A stretch of 64,000 bases of DNA, taken from Bacillota bacterium. Its GTDB lineage: Bacteria > Bacillota > Clostridia > Christensenellales > CAG-138. Below the pieces are notes generated by a model. It saw only the letters and a program-made list of their open reading frames with translations, had not been told where the DNA came from and ran no database searches. Positions 24,769 through 32,881 of the stretch are shown in pieces. Each line of letters opens with the position of its first letter. Position 1 is the stretch's first letter. Made by a program: the position numbers and the translations under genes. The stretch spans positions 62,001 through 126,000 of the forward strand of contig JAEYCM010000047.1 of NCBI GenBank assembly GCA_023455425.1, in the 5' to 3' direction.

Positions 24769-26688
24769 ATGCTGTTTTATGAAAAAGTCGGGCTTTTATT
24801 AAAAGAGCTTGGCGTTGCGCGTACCGTGCTCGCGCGGGCCGCAGGGTTGGACGCCTCGCTGATCAGCCGCTTCCACAGCGGAGAGCGGGTTCCTTCTCAT
24901 TTCAGCTTCCAGCTTGATAAGCTTTCCATGGGCGTGGCGGCGCTTGCGCTGCAACGCGGCAGCTACCCCCGTATCTGCGCGCTGTGCGGCGTGCCGGAAT
25001 GCACGGACGTCAGCGCGCTTTCGGACGCGGTCAACGCGTGGATCAACACAGCGGATTCAGAGTTGCGGCCGCGGCGCGCCCACAAGCGGCAGCAATCTAT
25101 ACCGCGCGCTACGCAGCAAAAAGCGGACGGCGCGTTTGCGGAAAAACTGGATGCGCTCATTCAGACGGCGGAGGTGACCAACACCGAGCTTGCCCGGTAT
25201 CTCAATGTGGATGCCTCTCTAATCAGCCGTTTTCGCGCGGGGGTGCGCCGCCCGGACTCTAAGGACCGGATTGTAGCCAACATCTGCACGTTTTTTTCAC
25301 TGCGTGAGTACACCCCCAAACAGCAGGAGGCGGTATTCCACACCCTCCGCATGGAACCCACAGAGGACAAAGAGGCGCTGCTTGACGCGGTGCGTTTCTA
25401 TTTGCAGGCGGCGGGCCTAGACGCGGACCGCGCCTATGTGGACAATCTGCTCGAAACGCTCGATTCTATGAGCACAATCCCTGTGGTGAGCGCGCCTGTT
25501 CAGCCGCCCAAGCGCGCGATCAGGCTGCAAACCGGGGAGTTGGACCTCTACCAGGGCAACGCGGGACTGCGCCACGCGGTGTCCATGCTGTTTGAACGCG
25601 TGCTTGCGGAGGGAATCGTCAAGGAACTTCGCCTGTTTTCAGATCGCGATCTTCGATGGGCGCTGGAGGACGAGGCGTTTTTGAACGCTTGGCCGGAACA
25701 GCTTAAGCGGATGGTGGAGCAGGGAACGCGCTTGACGTTTGTTCTTAGCATGGACTCTAGCCTAAATGGCATACTTCTTGCAATTGAACGCTGGATTCCA
25801 CTGTTTATGACGGGCAAGTTAAACCTGTACCTGCTCTCCAGGCCGCAAGCGCGCCGGTTTTCCTGCACGATGTTTCTGGCGGACAAGCTTGCCGCGATCC
25901 AATCCTTTTGCGTCACAAAAACGGCGTCCTCGGCGTATTACCTGTATACCCGGCAGGTGGAGCTGATTGAAAACGGTCACTTGCAGCTTGACGCGCTTTT
26001 CGAATCCGGCTGTGTTTCCGTACAGATGTTCAGCAAAGGGATGCAGGCGCAGTACCAGCGGCAGCTGTCGGCCTTTGAGCGCGCGCCCGGCGATACGGAC
26101 GTGGTGCTGCACTCGCTTTCGGCTTATACCATATCGCCTTCCCTGATGGAGCGGATGCTCAAAAGGGCGGGTATTTCGCAAGAAATCAGGGAACGCATTT
26201 TAACCTACCAGCAGCTTGCGGCAAAGCGCGCCGTAAAAAATCTGTCCCTTTACAGCATATCGGACTATATCTGCCTGGCGGACCCTGCGGATCTCAAAGC
26301 GGGCCGGGTGCAGGTGGAGCTTCCGTGGCTGGATGGCAGCGTGCGCGTCGCCTATACGCCCGCGGAGTATGCGGAGCATATCCGCGCGACGATCGAGCTG
26401 CTAAGAATGTATCCGGGGTACAGCATCTATCTTTTGCCGGAGATGCCGTTCCAGAATATCATGCTCATGGTGCGCCAGGGGGTGGGAACGCTGATCCGTA
26501 AGCTGGACGGGCCAGGTCTTGCAATGGTCACCGCGCATCCTGAGCTCTCCGGTTCGCTTTCCAATTATATCGACACACTCAAGCTCCGAAGCATACGCGT
26601 CCACCCGGACTGCGGGCGGGGGTTGCGGATGATGCTGCAATACCTGCAGTTTGCCGCGCAGGCGGGCGCGGAAAGCGCGATAACATGA
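24769..26688 (+). CDS. Regulator with two XRE-type HTH segments and a large unknown domain
   Basis: 639 residues; AGGGGG precedes the ATG. Residues about 5-45 (VARTVLARAAGLDASLISRF) and about 125-165 (VTNTELARYLNVDASLISRF) are two copies of the same HTH, sharing DASLISRF followed by a short basic RxP loop. The remaining ~390 residues are mixed alpha/beta with no catalytic motif that I recognise; they may be a sensor domain. No membrane segment. It is followed 170 bases later by a diguanylate cyclase gene on the same strand. The function is unknown. Confidence 0.75.
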   Translation: MLFYEKVGLLLKELGVARTVLARAAGLDASLISRFHSGERVPSHFSFQLDKLSMGVAALALQRGSYPRICALCGVPECTDVSALSDAVNAWINTADSELRPRRAHKRQQSIPRATQQKADGAFAEKLDALIQTAEVTNTELARYLNVDASLISRFRAGVRRPDSKDRIVANICTFFSLREYTPKQQEAVFHTLRMEPTEDKEALLDAVRFYLQAAGLDADRAYVDNLLETLDSMSTIPVVSAPVQPPKRAIRLQTGELDLYQGNAGLRHAVSMLFERVLAEGIVKELRLFSDRDLRWALEDEAFLNAWPEQLKRMVEQGTRLTFVLSMDSSLNGILLAIERWIPLFMTGKLNLYLLSRPQARRFSCTMFLADKLAAIQSFCVTKTASSAYYLYTRQVELIENGHLQLDALFESGCVSVQMFSKGMQAQYQRQLSAFERAPGDTDVVLHSLSAYTISPSLMERMLKRAGISQEIRERILTYQQLAAKRAVKNLSLYSISDYICLADPADLKAGRVQVELPWLDGSVRVAYTPAEYAEHIRATIELLRMYPGYSIYLLPEMPFQNIMLMVRQGVGTLIRKLDGPGLAMVTAHPELSGSLSNYIDTLKLRSIRVHPDCGRGLRMMLQYLQFAAQAGAESAIT

Positions 26689-26857
26689 GCGTTTTCGACA
26701 GCGTCGAGATGCAAAATCCGGGTTTTTTGCACAATTTTTGGGAAACGATTGACATGCCTGATTTTCGTATAATAAGATAACGTCAAATAGAAGACCCTCA
26801 CTTTGCGTCAGCGTTTGACGCGTCTATATAAACGCAGGTGTATGGCTTGAGTGACGC

Positions 26858-28771
26858 ATGTCTAAAGCGGGTAAACATATGCGAAACGGAGAAGAAAGAA
26901 AAAAAGAAAATCGGGATCAGAAGGCGCTGTTTTTGGTAACGGGCGCTGTTTTAATCTGCCTGGCAGGTTTGCTTCTGATTAGCCTGATGATCAGCGACCA
27001 GCTGACCAAGGCCACCTATGAACGCCTCTCGCAGGAATCACAGGCGATGGCAGGCTCCCTGCGGGGATATTTGAAGCGCCAGGAAGATACGCTTTCCAAG
27101 TTTGGGGCGCTGGTTGCGGCAGATGAAGTGCCGCAAGAGAGCGCGCTCGCATCGGCGTTTGAAGTGGCGGAGGATTTGGGCGGATTTGCCGATATCCGGT
27201 TTGCGGACAAAGCCGGTAAGCTGTTGTATGTGGACAGCGGACAGGACGTCTCCGGCGAGACGTTTTTCAAGACCGCAATCGGGGGCACGCGGACGGTCGC
27301 GTATTTGCCGTCTATGGCGGATGCGCGCTCCACAGGATTTCTGATCTGTGTTCCTGTGGAAACGGGGGGAGAGGTTGCGGGCGTCATCTACGGCAGCCTC
27401 ACGTATGAGGCGCTCAGCCGGCAAATTGGGACGAGCGCGTTCGGGGAGACGGGCATCAATGTGCTGCTTTCCGCGGATGGGCGGGTCATCTGCTCCACCG
27501 GCGATCCCTTCCTGCCAGGGGATTATTTTTCGGATGCCGTGCAGGCCGCCAACAGCGCTGGCGGGAAGGCGCTCGCACAGCAGTTCGGGGATGCCCTGGG
27601 CGAAAATTCGAGCGGCACGTTTTCCTTCCTGCTCAATCAGGAGACATTCCATGTGGGCTTTACGAAGCTCGCGCCGTCTTCTTTTACGCTTGTGAGCGGG
27701 GCGCCGGATTCCGCCGCGGCAAAGATGGAAAACATCAGCGCGCAGCGGATGCTGTTGCTGGTTGCGGGCCTTCTTGTCGTATTTGCGGGCATGCTCATCT
27801 ACGTGTTTCATTCCAACCAACGCCACGTGCTGCAATTGCAGAACGAAAAGGAACTGTTAAAGCGCAGCGAAGAACGCTACCGGTTTTTGGAGAACCTCAC
27901 CAACGATATTATATTTGAGGTGGATATGCGCACGCGGCGCGTCACATTCAACCAGAACTATCACAGGCATCTAAGCTTCCTTCCCAACATAAAGACGATA
28001 GACGACCTCTTCCAGCACAATAAGCGCGTTTACCCGGAGGACAGGCAGGTCATCGACCATATGGTGGAAAACATGCGCCTGGGTGAGGAAAAAGCGGACG
28101 CACAGTTCCGCATCTATGCGACGGACACCATGCTGGTCTGGCTGCATGTGCAGTGTTACGCCATGCGGGATGAAGCGGGCAACGCCATCCGGCTGCTGGG
28201 CAAAATTATGAATATCGACAAGCAGAAGCGCGAGCTTCAGCGCCTGCAGGGCCGCGCGGCGCAGGATTCGCTCACCAAGGTCCTAAACCGCGAGACCACG
28301 CAGAATAAGATTGACGAATACCTCGCGGCGCAGCATAAGGAGGGCCTTGTCAACCGGCATGCGCTTATGGTGGTGGACCTGGATGGCTTTAAGCGCATCA
28401 ACGACACCTACGGCCACCTGACGGGGGATCATCTCTTGATGGGGCTGGCGGAAGAGATGCGTAAGGTGTTCCGAAGTTCCGATATCGTGGGCCGCATGGG
28501 CGGGGATGAGTTTGTCGCGTTCCTTAAGGATATCGGGGACGACGCGCACGCCTTCCAAAAGGGGGAAGAGTTGTGCGCCACCGTGCGTGCGCTTTCCAGC
28601 CAGTTCCATAACGGGCTGCAGGTCACGTGCAGCATCGGGGTCTGCACCTGTTGCGGCGCAGACCCGGCCTCTTTTGAAGAACTGTATCAAAAGGCGGATT
28701 CCGCCCTGTATTTGGCCAAGAGCAAGGGCAAAAACCAGTGTACGGCCTATAACGGGGCATGCAGCGCCTGA
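26858..28771 (+). CDS. Membrane diguanylate cyclase (Cache-PAS-GGDEF)
   Basis: 637 residues. Membrane segment 1 (about 27-48) and segment 2 (about 298-318) enclose an extracellular Cache-like sensor. A PAS domain follows (about 345-455, YRFLENLTNDIIFEVD), then the GGDEF domain (about 470-630). The active site GGDEF is intact, and the inhibitory I-site RxxD (RSSD) lies exactly five residues before it, so the enzyme should make c-di-GMP and be subject to product inhibition. Start chosen at 26858; ATG 26879 is an alternative. A sigma-A-like TTGACA lies at 26749. Its product is the ligand of the riboswitches 1.6 kb downstream. Confidence 0.94.
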   Translation: MSKAGKHMRNGEERKKENRDQKALFLVTGAVLICLAGLLLISLMISDQLTKATYERLSQESQAMAGSLRGYLKRQEDTLSKFGALVAADEVPQESALASAFEVAEDLGGFADIRFADKAGKLLYVDSGQDVSGETFFKTAIGGTRTVAYLPSMADARSTGFLICVPVETGGEVAGVIYGSLTYEALSRQIGTSAFGETGINVLLSADGRVICSTGDPFLPGDYFSDAVQAANSAGGKALAQQFGDALGENSSGTFSFLLNQETFHVGFTKLAPSSFTLVSGAPDSAAAKMENISAQRMLLLVAGLLVVFAGMLIYVFHSNQRHVLQLQNEKELLKRSEERYRFLENLTNDIIFEVDMRTRRVTFNQNYHRHLSFLPNIKTIDDLFQHNKRVYPEDRQVIDHMVENMRLGEEKADAQFRIYATDTMLVWLHVQCYAMRDEAGNAIRLLGKIMNIDKQKRELQRLQGRAAQDSLTKVLNRETTQNKIDEYLAAQHKEGLVNRHALMVVDLDGFKRINDTYGHLTGDHLLMGLAEEMRKVFRSSDIVGRMGGDEFVAFLKDIGDDAHAFQKGEELCATVRALSSQFHNGLQVTCSIGVCTCCGADPASFEELYQKADSALYLAKSKGKNQCTAYNGACSA

Positions 28772-28794
28772 GCCGGACTGGTTGCAATGTCGGA

Positions 28795-28823
28795 TTGACG
28801 GCACGCCCCCTCCGCTCTATACT
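28795..28823 (+). promoter_or_regulatory. Sigma-A promoter of the YegP-like gene
   Basis: TTGACG (28795-28800), 17-base spacer, TATACT (28818-28823), about 20 bases before the start region of the transcript. Confidence 0.82.
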
Positions 28824-28849
28824 CGAATAGGAAGTTGGAGGGGCAGCCG

Positions 28850-29221
28850 ATGGGGAAATTCCTGGTACAACAGGTGTCGTCCGGAGTAAAGTTTGTATTG
28901 AAGGCGGGCAATGGGGAAACGATTGCCGTAGGCGAACGCTATTCCACGGAGACGGCGTGCCGCAACGGCATTGAAAGCGTCCGGGTGAACGCGGTTGCCG
29001 CGCGCCTGGAAGACCAGACGGTGCCCGGCTATGGAACCCTGAGAAACCCGAAATTTGAACTGTATGTGGACAAAGCGGGTGAATACCGCTTTCGTCTCAA
29101 TGCGAAAAACGGCCAGAACATTGCGGCCAGCCAAGGGTACCGGTCCAAAGCATCCTGCCTCAACGGTATTGAGAGCGTGAGGAAAAACGCGCCGGAAGCG
29201 CCGGTGGTCATGGCGGAATAA
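28850..29221 (+). CDS. YegP-like protein with two DUF1508 repeats
   Basis: 123 residues from the ATG at 28850, 7 bases after GGAGGGG. Two repeats of the DUF1508 fold are evident: FVLKAGNGETIAVGERYSTETACRNGIESVR (about 12-43) and FRLNAKNGQNIAASQGYRSKASCLNGIESVR (about 82-112). Such small cytosolic proteins are widespread and of unknown function. Has its own strong promoter. Confidence 0.9.
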   Translation: MGKFLVQQVSSGVKFVLKAGNGETIAVGERYSTETACRNGIESVRVNAVAARLEDQTVPGYGTLRNPKFELYVDKAGEYRFRLNAKNGQNIAASQGYRSKASCLNGIESVRKNAPEAPVVMAE

Positions 29222-29328
29222 GCATTTTGCCGCAGGCTCTTTTTTGCGCCCATGCCCGCATGCGTTTGCGCAATGGACGGGCGGGGTAATATAAACCTAT
29301 TACAAACCTGAAGAAAAGAGAGTGTCGT

Positions 29329-30300
29329 ATGGCGGTTATTTATCTGGCGGGAGGCTGCTTCTGGGGCGCGGAAAAATATCTGCGCGCCATACACGGCGTG
29401 TTATCCACCGAAGTTGGATATGCAAACGGAAAAACGGAAAACCCCACCTACGAGGACGTCTGTCGCAGGAATACGGGCCATGCGGAAACGGTAAAGGTGG
29501 AATACGATCCTGCTATCCTGCCGCTGGCTTTTTTATTGGAACTCTACTATGAGGCGATCGATCCGCTCTCCCTCAACCGGCAGGGCGGAGATGTGGGGAC
29601 GCAATACCGCACCGGCGTCTATTATGTGGACGAAGCCGACCGCCCGGTGATCGAGCGTTCCTTAAACGCGCTCAAGGCGCGGCTAAAACAGCAGCCCGCC
29701 ATCGAATTCGGGCCGCTTCAACACTTCTACCTTGCGGAAGAATACCACCAGCTCTACTTGGATAAGAACCCCGGCGGCTACTGCCACATCGGCATGGGGA
29801 AAATCAGGATGGCGGCTCAGGCCAGGGTTAACCCGGCAGACTATCCGCCCATCTCCAAAGAAACGCTCAAAACAACGCTTTCCCCGCTTTCCTACGAGGT
29901 TACGCAGCATGCCGCAACCGAGCCGCCCTTTCATAACCAGCACTGGGACGATTTCAGGCCCGGCATCTATGTGGATATTACATCCGGGGAACCGCTGTTT
30001 TCTTCCACGGATAAATTTGAAAGCGGCTGCGGCTGGCCCAGCTTTTCGAAGCCCATCGACCCGTTCGTGGTACGGGAGTTTGCGGATAATTCGCTAAGCA
30101 GGCGCCGTACGGAGGTAAAGAGCCGCGCGGGGGACGCGCATCTTGGCCATGTGTTCGATGACGGCCCGCAGGAGCTGGGCGGCTTGCGGTACTGCATCAA
30201 CAGCGCGGCGCTACGCTTTGTGCCCAAGACAGAGATGGAACGGGAAGGATACGGGTACCTGTTGCCCCTTGTGGAAGGGCAGGGTAATGATTCCAAGTAA
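29329..30300 (+). CDS. msrAB: Peptide methionine sulfoxide reductase MsrA/MsrB fusion
   Basis: 323 residues. MsrA domain (about 1-155) has the catalytic GGCFWG with Cys10. MsrB domain (about 170-305) has SGCGWPSF and the catalytic RYCINSAAL cysteine, with HLGHVFDDGP. It repairs both S and R sulfoxides of methionine, using thioredoxin. The zinc-binding CxxC pairs found in many MsrB proteins are absent, as in the common fused Firmicute form. AAGAGAG lies before the ATG. Confidence 0.96.
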   Translation: MAVIYLAGGCFWGAEKYLRAIHGVLSTEVGYANGKTENPTYEDVCRRNTGHAETVKVEYDPAILPLAFLLELYYEAIDPLSLNRQGGDVGTQYRTGVYYVDEADRPVIERSLNALKARLKQQPAIEFGPLQHFYLAEEYHQLYLDKNPGGYCHIGMGKIRMAAQARVNPADYPPISKETLKTTLSPLSYEVTQHAATEPPFHNQHWDDFRPGIYVDITSGEPLFSSTDKFESGCGWPSFSKPIDPFVVREFADNSLSRRRTEVKSRAGDAHLGHVFDDGPQELGGLRYCINSAALRFVPKTEMEREGYGYLLPLVEGQGNDSK

Positions 30301-30338
30301 CTGGAAATGATTGCTGTGATATTTTTCAAAAAAATGAT

Positions 30339-30367
30339 TTGACATCCATACATACGTATACTATACT
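30339..30367 (+). promoter_or_regulatory. Strong sigma-A promoter of the tad locus
   Basis: TTGACA (30339-30344), 17-base spacer, TATACT (30362-30367). The predicted transcript starts near 30374, about 20 bases before the first riboswitch. Confidence 0.9.
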
Positions 30368-30394
30368 ATGGATACTTAATGGAGTAATCTATTA

Positions 30395-30564
30395 GGCGTC
30401 TGTGATAAAGGCAAAGCCGGTGAAAGCCGGTGACGCAAAGCTAAAGGGCCTACCGGTCTTTTGACCCAGGGCAGCCAGTTGCCGCATCAATCATGCAATA
30501 TGCCTGTTTGGCATGTGTTGGATGTTTGGCAGCTGACCCTTCGGGTTGGCTGCTTTGTTTTTTC
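30395..30564 (+). promoter_or_regulatory. c-di-GMP-I (GEMM) riboswitch 1 with terminator
   Basis: Aptamer hallmarks: GATAAAGGCAAA (30404-30415), a GAAA-capped stem CCGGT-GAAA-GCCGG, GACGCAAAGC (30432-30441), GGGCCTA, and GCAGCCAGTTGCC (30471-30483). The base before GCAAA is G, as expected for c-di-GMP binding. P1 forms between GGCGTCTG (30395-30402) and CAGTTGCC (30476-30483). The platform is a terminator GCAGCTGACCC / GGGTTGGCTGC with TTTGTTTTTT (30529-30564). CAGTTGCC can instead pair with GGCAGCTG (30528-30535) as an antiterminator. Predicted OFF switch for the TadG-like gene. Confidence 0.93.
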
Positions 30565-30607
30565 TTCGGAGGGCTGGCGTCTTCGCCGGGAAGGGAGCTG
30601 AACGCCC

Positions 30608-32014
30608 ATGCTGGTTGTGGTGGCGGTTGCGCTTTCGGTTTTGATGGCGTTTGGCGCTTTGGCCATAGACGGCAGCATGCTGTATCTGGAGAATTCAAGG
30701 CTGCAGACGGCGCTTGACGCGGGCGTGCTTGCCGGAGCTTCCATGCTGCCGGACACGGTGGCGGCGCGGCGGGAAGCGGAATACTACATTGAGCAAAACG
30801 GCTTTTCCAAAGACCAGGTCGCCATTTCCTTTGAAAACTCCAATATGGTGATCAATGTGGTGGGCGTAGAAGAGATCCCGGCGGGCTTTTCCAGCACAAT
30901 GGGCCGGGAAACAAACGCCGTATCCGCCAACGCCAGCGCGGAAAAGTATACGCAAAACGCCCTGTGGCCCTACGATTACCTGCTGTTCAGCGGGGATCCC
31001 GATTATACATTCAACATGGGCGGCAGGTTTGATATTGGCGGAAGCGTCCACTCCAACGGCTCCCTGCGCGCAAGCCCCGGCTGGGGCAGGATTTTAGGCG
31101 CGGCAGAGGCGTGCGACGAAGTATATATCAATACCGATACCATGACCGTGGGTTCAAAGGCGCCCGGCGCGCCTTTTCTGGAAATGCCCGACTTTACCAG
31201 CGTGGAAGAGCGCGTACGTCCAAAGAAACCTGTGCTCCCGGCCCGGCCGGGTACCTATACCAACCTTGGCTTGGGCAACCTCCCGTGGAACGAGTACCAG
31301 ACGTTTTCAAACTATACGGTCATGACGGGCAGCACCACCATCAACTGTGCGGAGGCCGCCATCAACAACACCATGCACTGTATGGGCAACCTGGATATTA
31401 CGGGAAAAGCCATTTTAAACAGCACCAACACCCTATATGTGGAAGGCAACCTTACAATAGGCAACCGCGCCGTGCTCAACGGCAACGTATACGTCAACGG
31501 GGATCTTCAGATTTCGGGCGGCACGCCGGTATGTACGCTCAACGGCAACCTGTATGTGACGGGTACCGTCACATTCGGCAACAGCTATGTCGGAACGGGT
31601 ACGGTCTATTCCGGCAGGGATATCACCTTTAGCGGCGGCTCCGTCACGCATGACGGCACGGTGTTTGCCGAGCGCAATCTCAACATGGGAAACAGCTTTA
31701 CCGGCACAGGCAACGTATTTGCCGGACAAGATATTACCTTCAACGGCGGCGGCATGCAGATGCGCCAGACGGACACCGTTTGTATCTACTCGAAAAACGG
31801 TGATGTCTATATGGTCACGGGGGATACAAGGGTATCCGGCGTGGTATACGCGCCCAAGGGGAGCATTACAATGCAAGGAAATAACACTCAGTTCTACGGA
31901 AGTCTGATGGGATTTCAACTGACCGGGATACCTGCGAACCTTGTGGCGCGTGCGCCGGATAATTTGCCTGAGGCGCTCGGCCCAAATGTAGAAAAAGTTC
32001 GGCTGATACGCTAA
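30608..32014 (+). CDS. TadG-like protein with C-terminal beta-helix (bactofilin-like) repeats
   Basis: 468 residues. The N-terminus is a hydrophobic helix directly followed by FGALAIDGSMLYLENSRLQTALDAGVLAGA, the TadE/TadG N-terminal signature of Flp-pilus assembly proteins. The usual basic residues before the helix are missing; an in-frame stop at 30599 shows the gene cannot start earlier. The C-terminal half (about 230-440) has repeats such as YVEGNLTIGNRAVLNGNVYVNGDLQ and TVYSGRDITFSGGSVTHDGTVFAERNLNMGN, typical of a right-handed beta-helix. Likely a surface or pseudopilin component. It is controlled by riboswitch 1. Confidence 0.82.
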   Translation: MLVVVAVALSVLMAFGALAIDGSMLYLENSRLQTALDAGVLAGASMLPDTVAARREAEYYIEQNGFSKDQVAISFENSNMVINVVGVEEIPAGFSSTMGRETNAVSANASAEKYTQNALWPYDYLLFSGDPDYTFNMGGRFDIGGSVHSNGSLRASPGWGRILGAAEACDEVYINTDTMTVGSKAPGAPFLEMPDFTSVEERVRPKKPVLPARPGTYTNLGLGNLPWNEYQTFSNYTVMTGSTTINCAEAAINNTMHCMGNLDITGKAILNSTNTLYVEGNLTIGNRAVLNGNVYVNGDLQISGGTPVCTLNGNLYVTGTVTFGNSYVGTGTVYSGRDITFSGGSVTHDGTVFAERNLNMGNSFTGTGNVFAGQDITFNGGGMQMRQTDTVCIYSKNGDVYMVTGDTRVSGVVYAPKGSITMQGNNTQFYGSLMGFQLTGIPANLVARAPDNLPEALGPNVEKVRLIR

Positions 32015-32079
32015 AGTTGGCGAGACTTGTAACGATATAGTAAAAAGAGCAAAAAATATCCTGTTTCTGTAAACCAAAG

Positions 32080-32111
32080 CCCGCCGGTAGGTCCACACAA
32101 TGGTCGGCGGG
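32080..32111 (+). terminator. Hairpin after the TadG-like gene
   Basis: CCCGCCG (32080-32086) and CGGCGGG (32105-32111) can pair; there is no T-run, so this may be a 3'-end stabiliser or part of the riboswitch 2 leader. Confidence 0.35.
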
Positions 32112-32130
32112 AGCAATAGAAGAAGTGTAT

Positions 32131-32305
32131 AAGTTCAGCAAACCTGCCGAAAGGCAGCGACGCAAAGCTAAAGGGCCTAACGGCGAGATGCCTAAGGCAG
32201 CCAGTTGCCGCTTTTTCCATGGTGTTTCCGTGGCGGTTTCCCTTGCCCGGAAGCATATGAAATGAGTTTTGGCAACTGCAACAAAAGCGGTTGCCATTTT
32301 TGTTT
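32131..32305 (+). promoter_or_regulatory. GEMM-I riboswitch 2 with terminator (A at the key ligand position)
   Basis: The aptamer core is AGCAAACC (32137-32144), a CTGCC-GAAA-GGCAG stem, CGACGCAAAGC (32158-32168), GGGCCTAA and GGCAGCCAGTTGCC (32196-32209). The base preceding GCAAA, equivalent to G20 of Vc2, is A; that position helps to select c-di-GMP versus 3',3'-cGAMP. The terminator is GGCAACTGC / GCGGTTGCC with TTTTTG (32269-32305). Its 5' arm GGCAACTG is the exact complement of CAGTTGCC (32202-32209), giving a perfect antiterminator. No gene follows before riboswitch 3. Confidence 0.88.
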
Positions 32306-32629
32306 GCGTTCTCTATGGAAAGGACCGTTACGGTACGGTCCGCCTGAACATAACCGGTGCTGCAAGTTTACGAAAGGGGGCGATACAGGGTGCGCTGACA
32401 GATTGCGCGCCAAAGGGATGACTTCAGTTTTTGCGGGCGGGCGATCCCCCGGCCTCCCACACGGGCGGACGCAGACAAAACCCGCAACCGATGCAAGGCG
32501 CCGGCAGTTTGCCTTTTTGCGCCGGGTGATACAGGCTTTACGTACACAGTAAGCCTCGCCGCCTTCCGGCGGCAAAACGTGAATCCCCGGAAGGAATCCG
32601 GGACAAGCAAGAAGAGTACTACAAAAGTC
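32306..32629. other. Region between riboswitches 2 and 3 without a gene
   Basis: 324 bases. A 44-codon Arg-rich frame (ATG 32418 to stop 32552) has no spaced ribosome site and no recognisable sequence. Two perfect short hairpins are present: GGACCGT/ACGGTCC near 32322-32341 and GCCGCC-TTCC-GGCGGC (32558-32573). It may be a spacer or the remains of a lost gene. Confidence 0.5.
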
Positions 32630-32828
32630 ATCTTCCCGATAATGGCAAGACAGTCGAAAGGCTGTTACGCAAAGCTACAGGGTCTAAAGGCGGACATCCG
32701 CCCATGACAGCCAGTTGCCGAATGAAGCCGCGCTTTTGTTTGCGTCTTTGTCATCCTTCTCTAAAAACGGATGCAGCGCGAAAAACAGAGAGCCGCTATT
32801 CGGTGACCCGAATAGTCGGCTTTTCTTT
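32630..32828 (+). promoter_or_regulatory. c-di-GMP-I (GEMM) riboswitch 3 with terminator
   Basis: GATAATGGCAAG (32638-32649), an ACAGTC-GAAA-GGCTGT stem, TACGCAAAGC (32665-32674), TACAGGGTCTAAAGG, a GGCGGA/TCCGCC stem and GACAGCCAGTTGCC (32706-32719). The position-20 equivalent is G. The terminator GCCGCTATTCGG / CCGAATAG(T)CGGC lies at 32792-32820 with TTTTCTTT. TTGCCGAAT (32715-32723) can pair with ATTCGGTGA (32798-32806) as antiterminator. Predicted OFF switch controlling the tad genes from the prepilin peptidase onward. Confidence 0.92.
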
Positions 32829-32881
32829 GCAAAAGCAAAAGAATTGCTTCTTTTAGGCAAAGACCAACAAGGAGGCCCAAC

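Noticed and set aside
24510..24782. A 90-codon plus-strand frame running into the double-HTH gene.
   Set aside because: No well-spaced ribosome site, Arg-rich composition and no recognisable sequence. The 14-base overlap with the next gene alone is not enough support.
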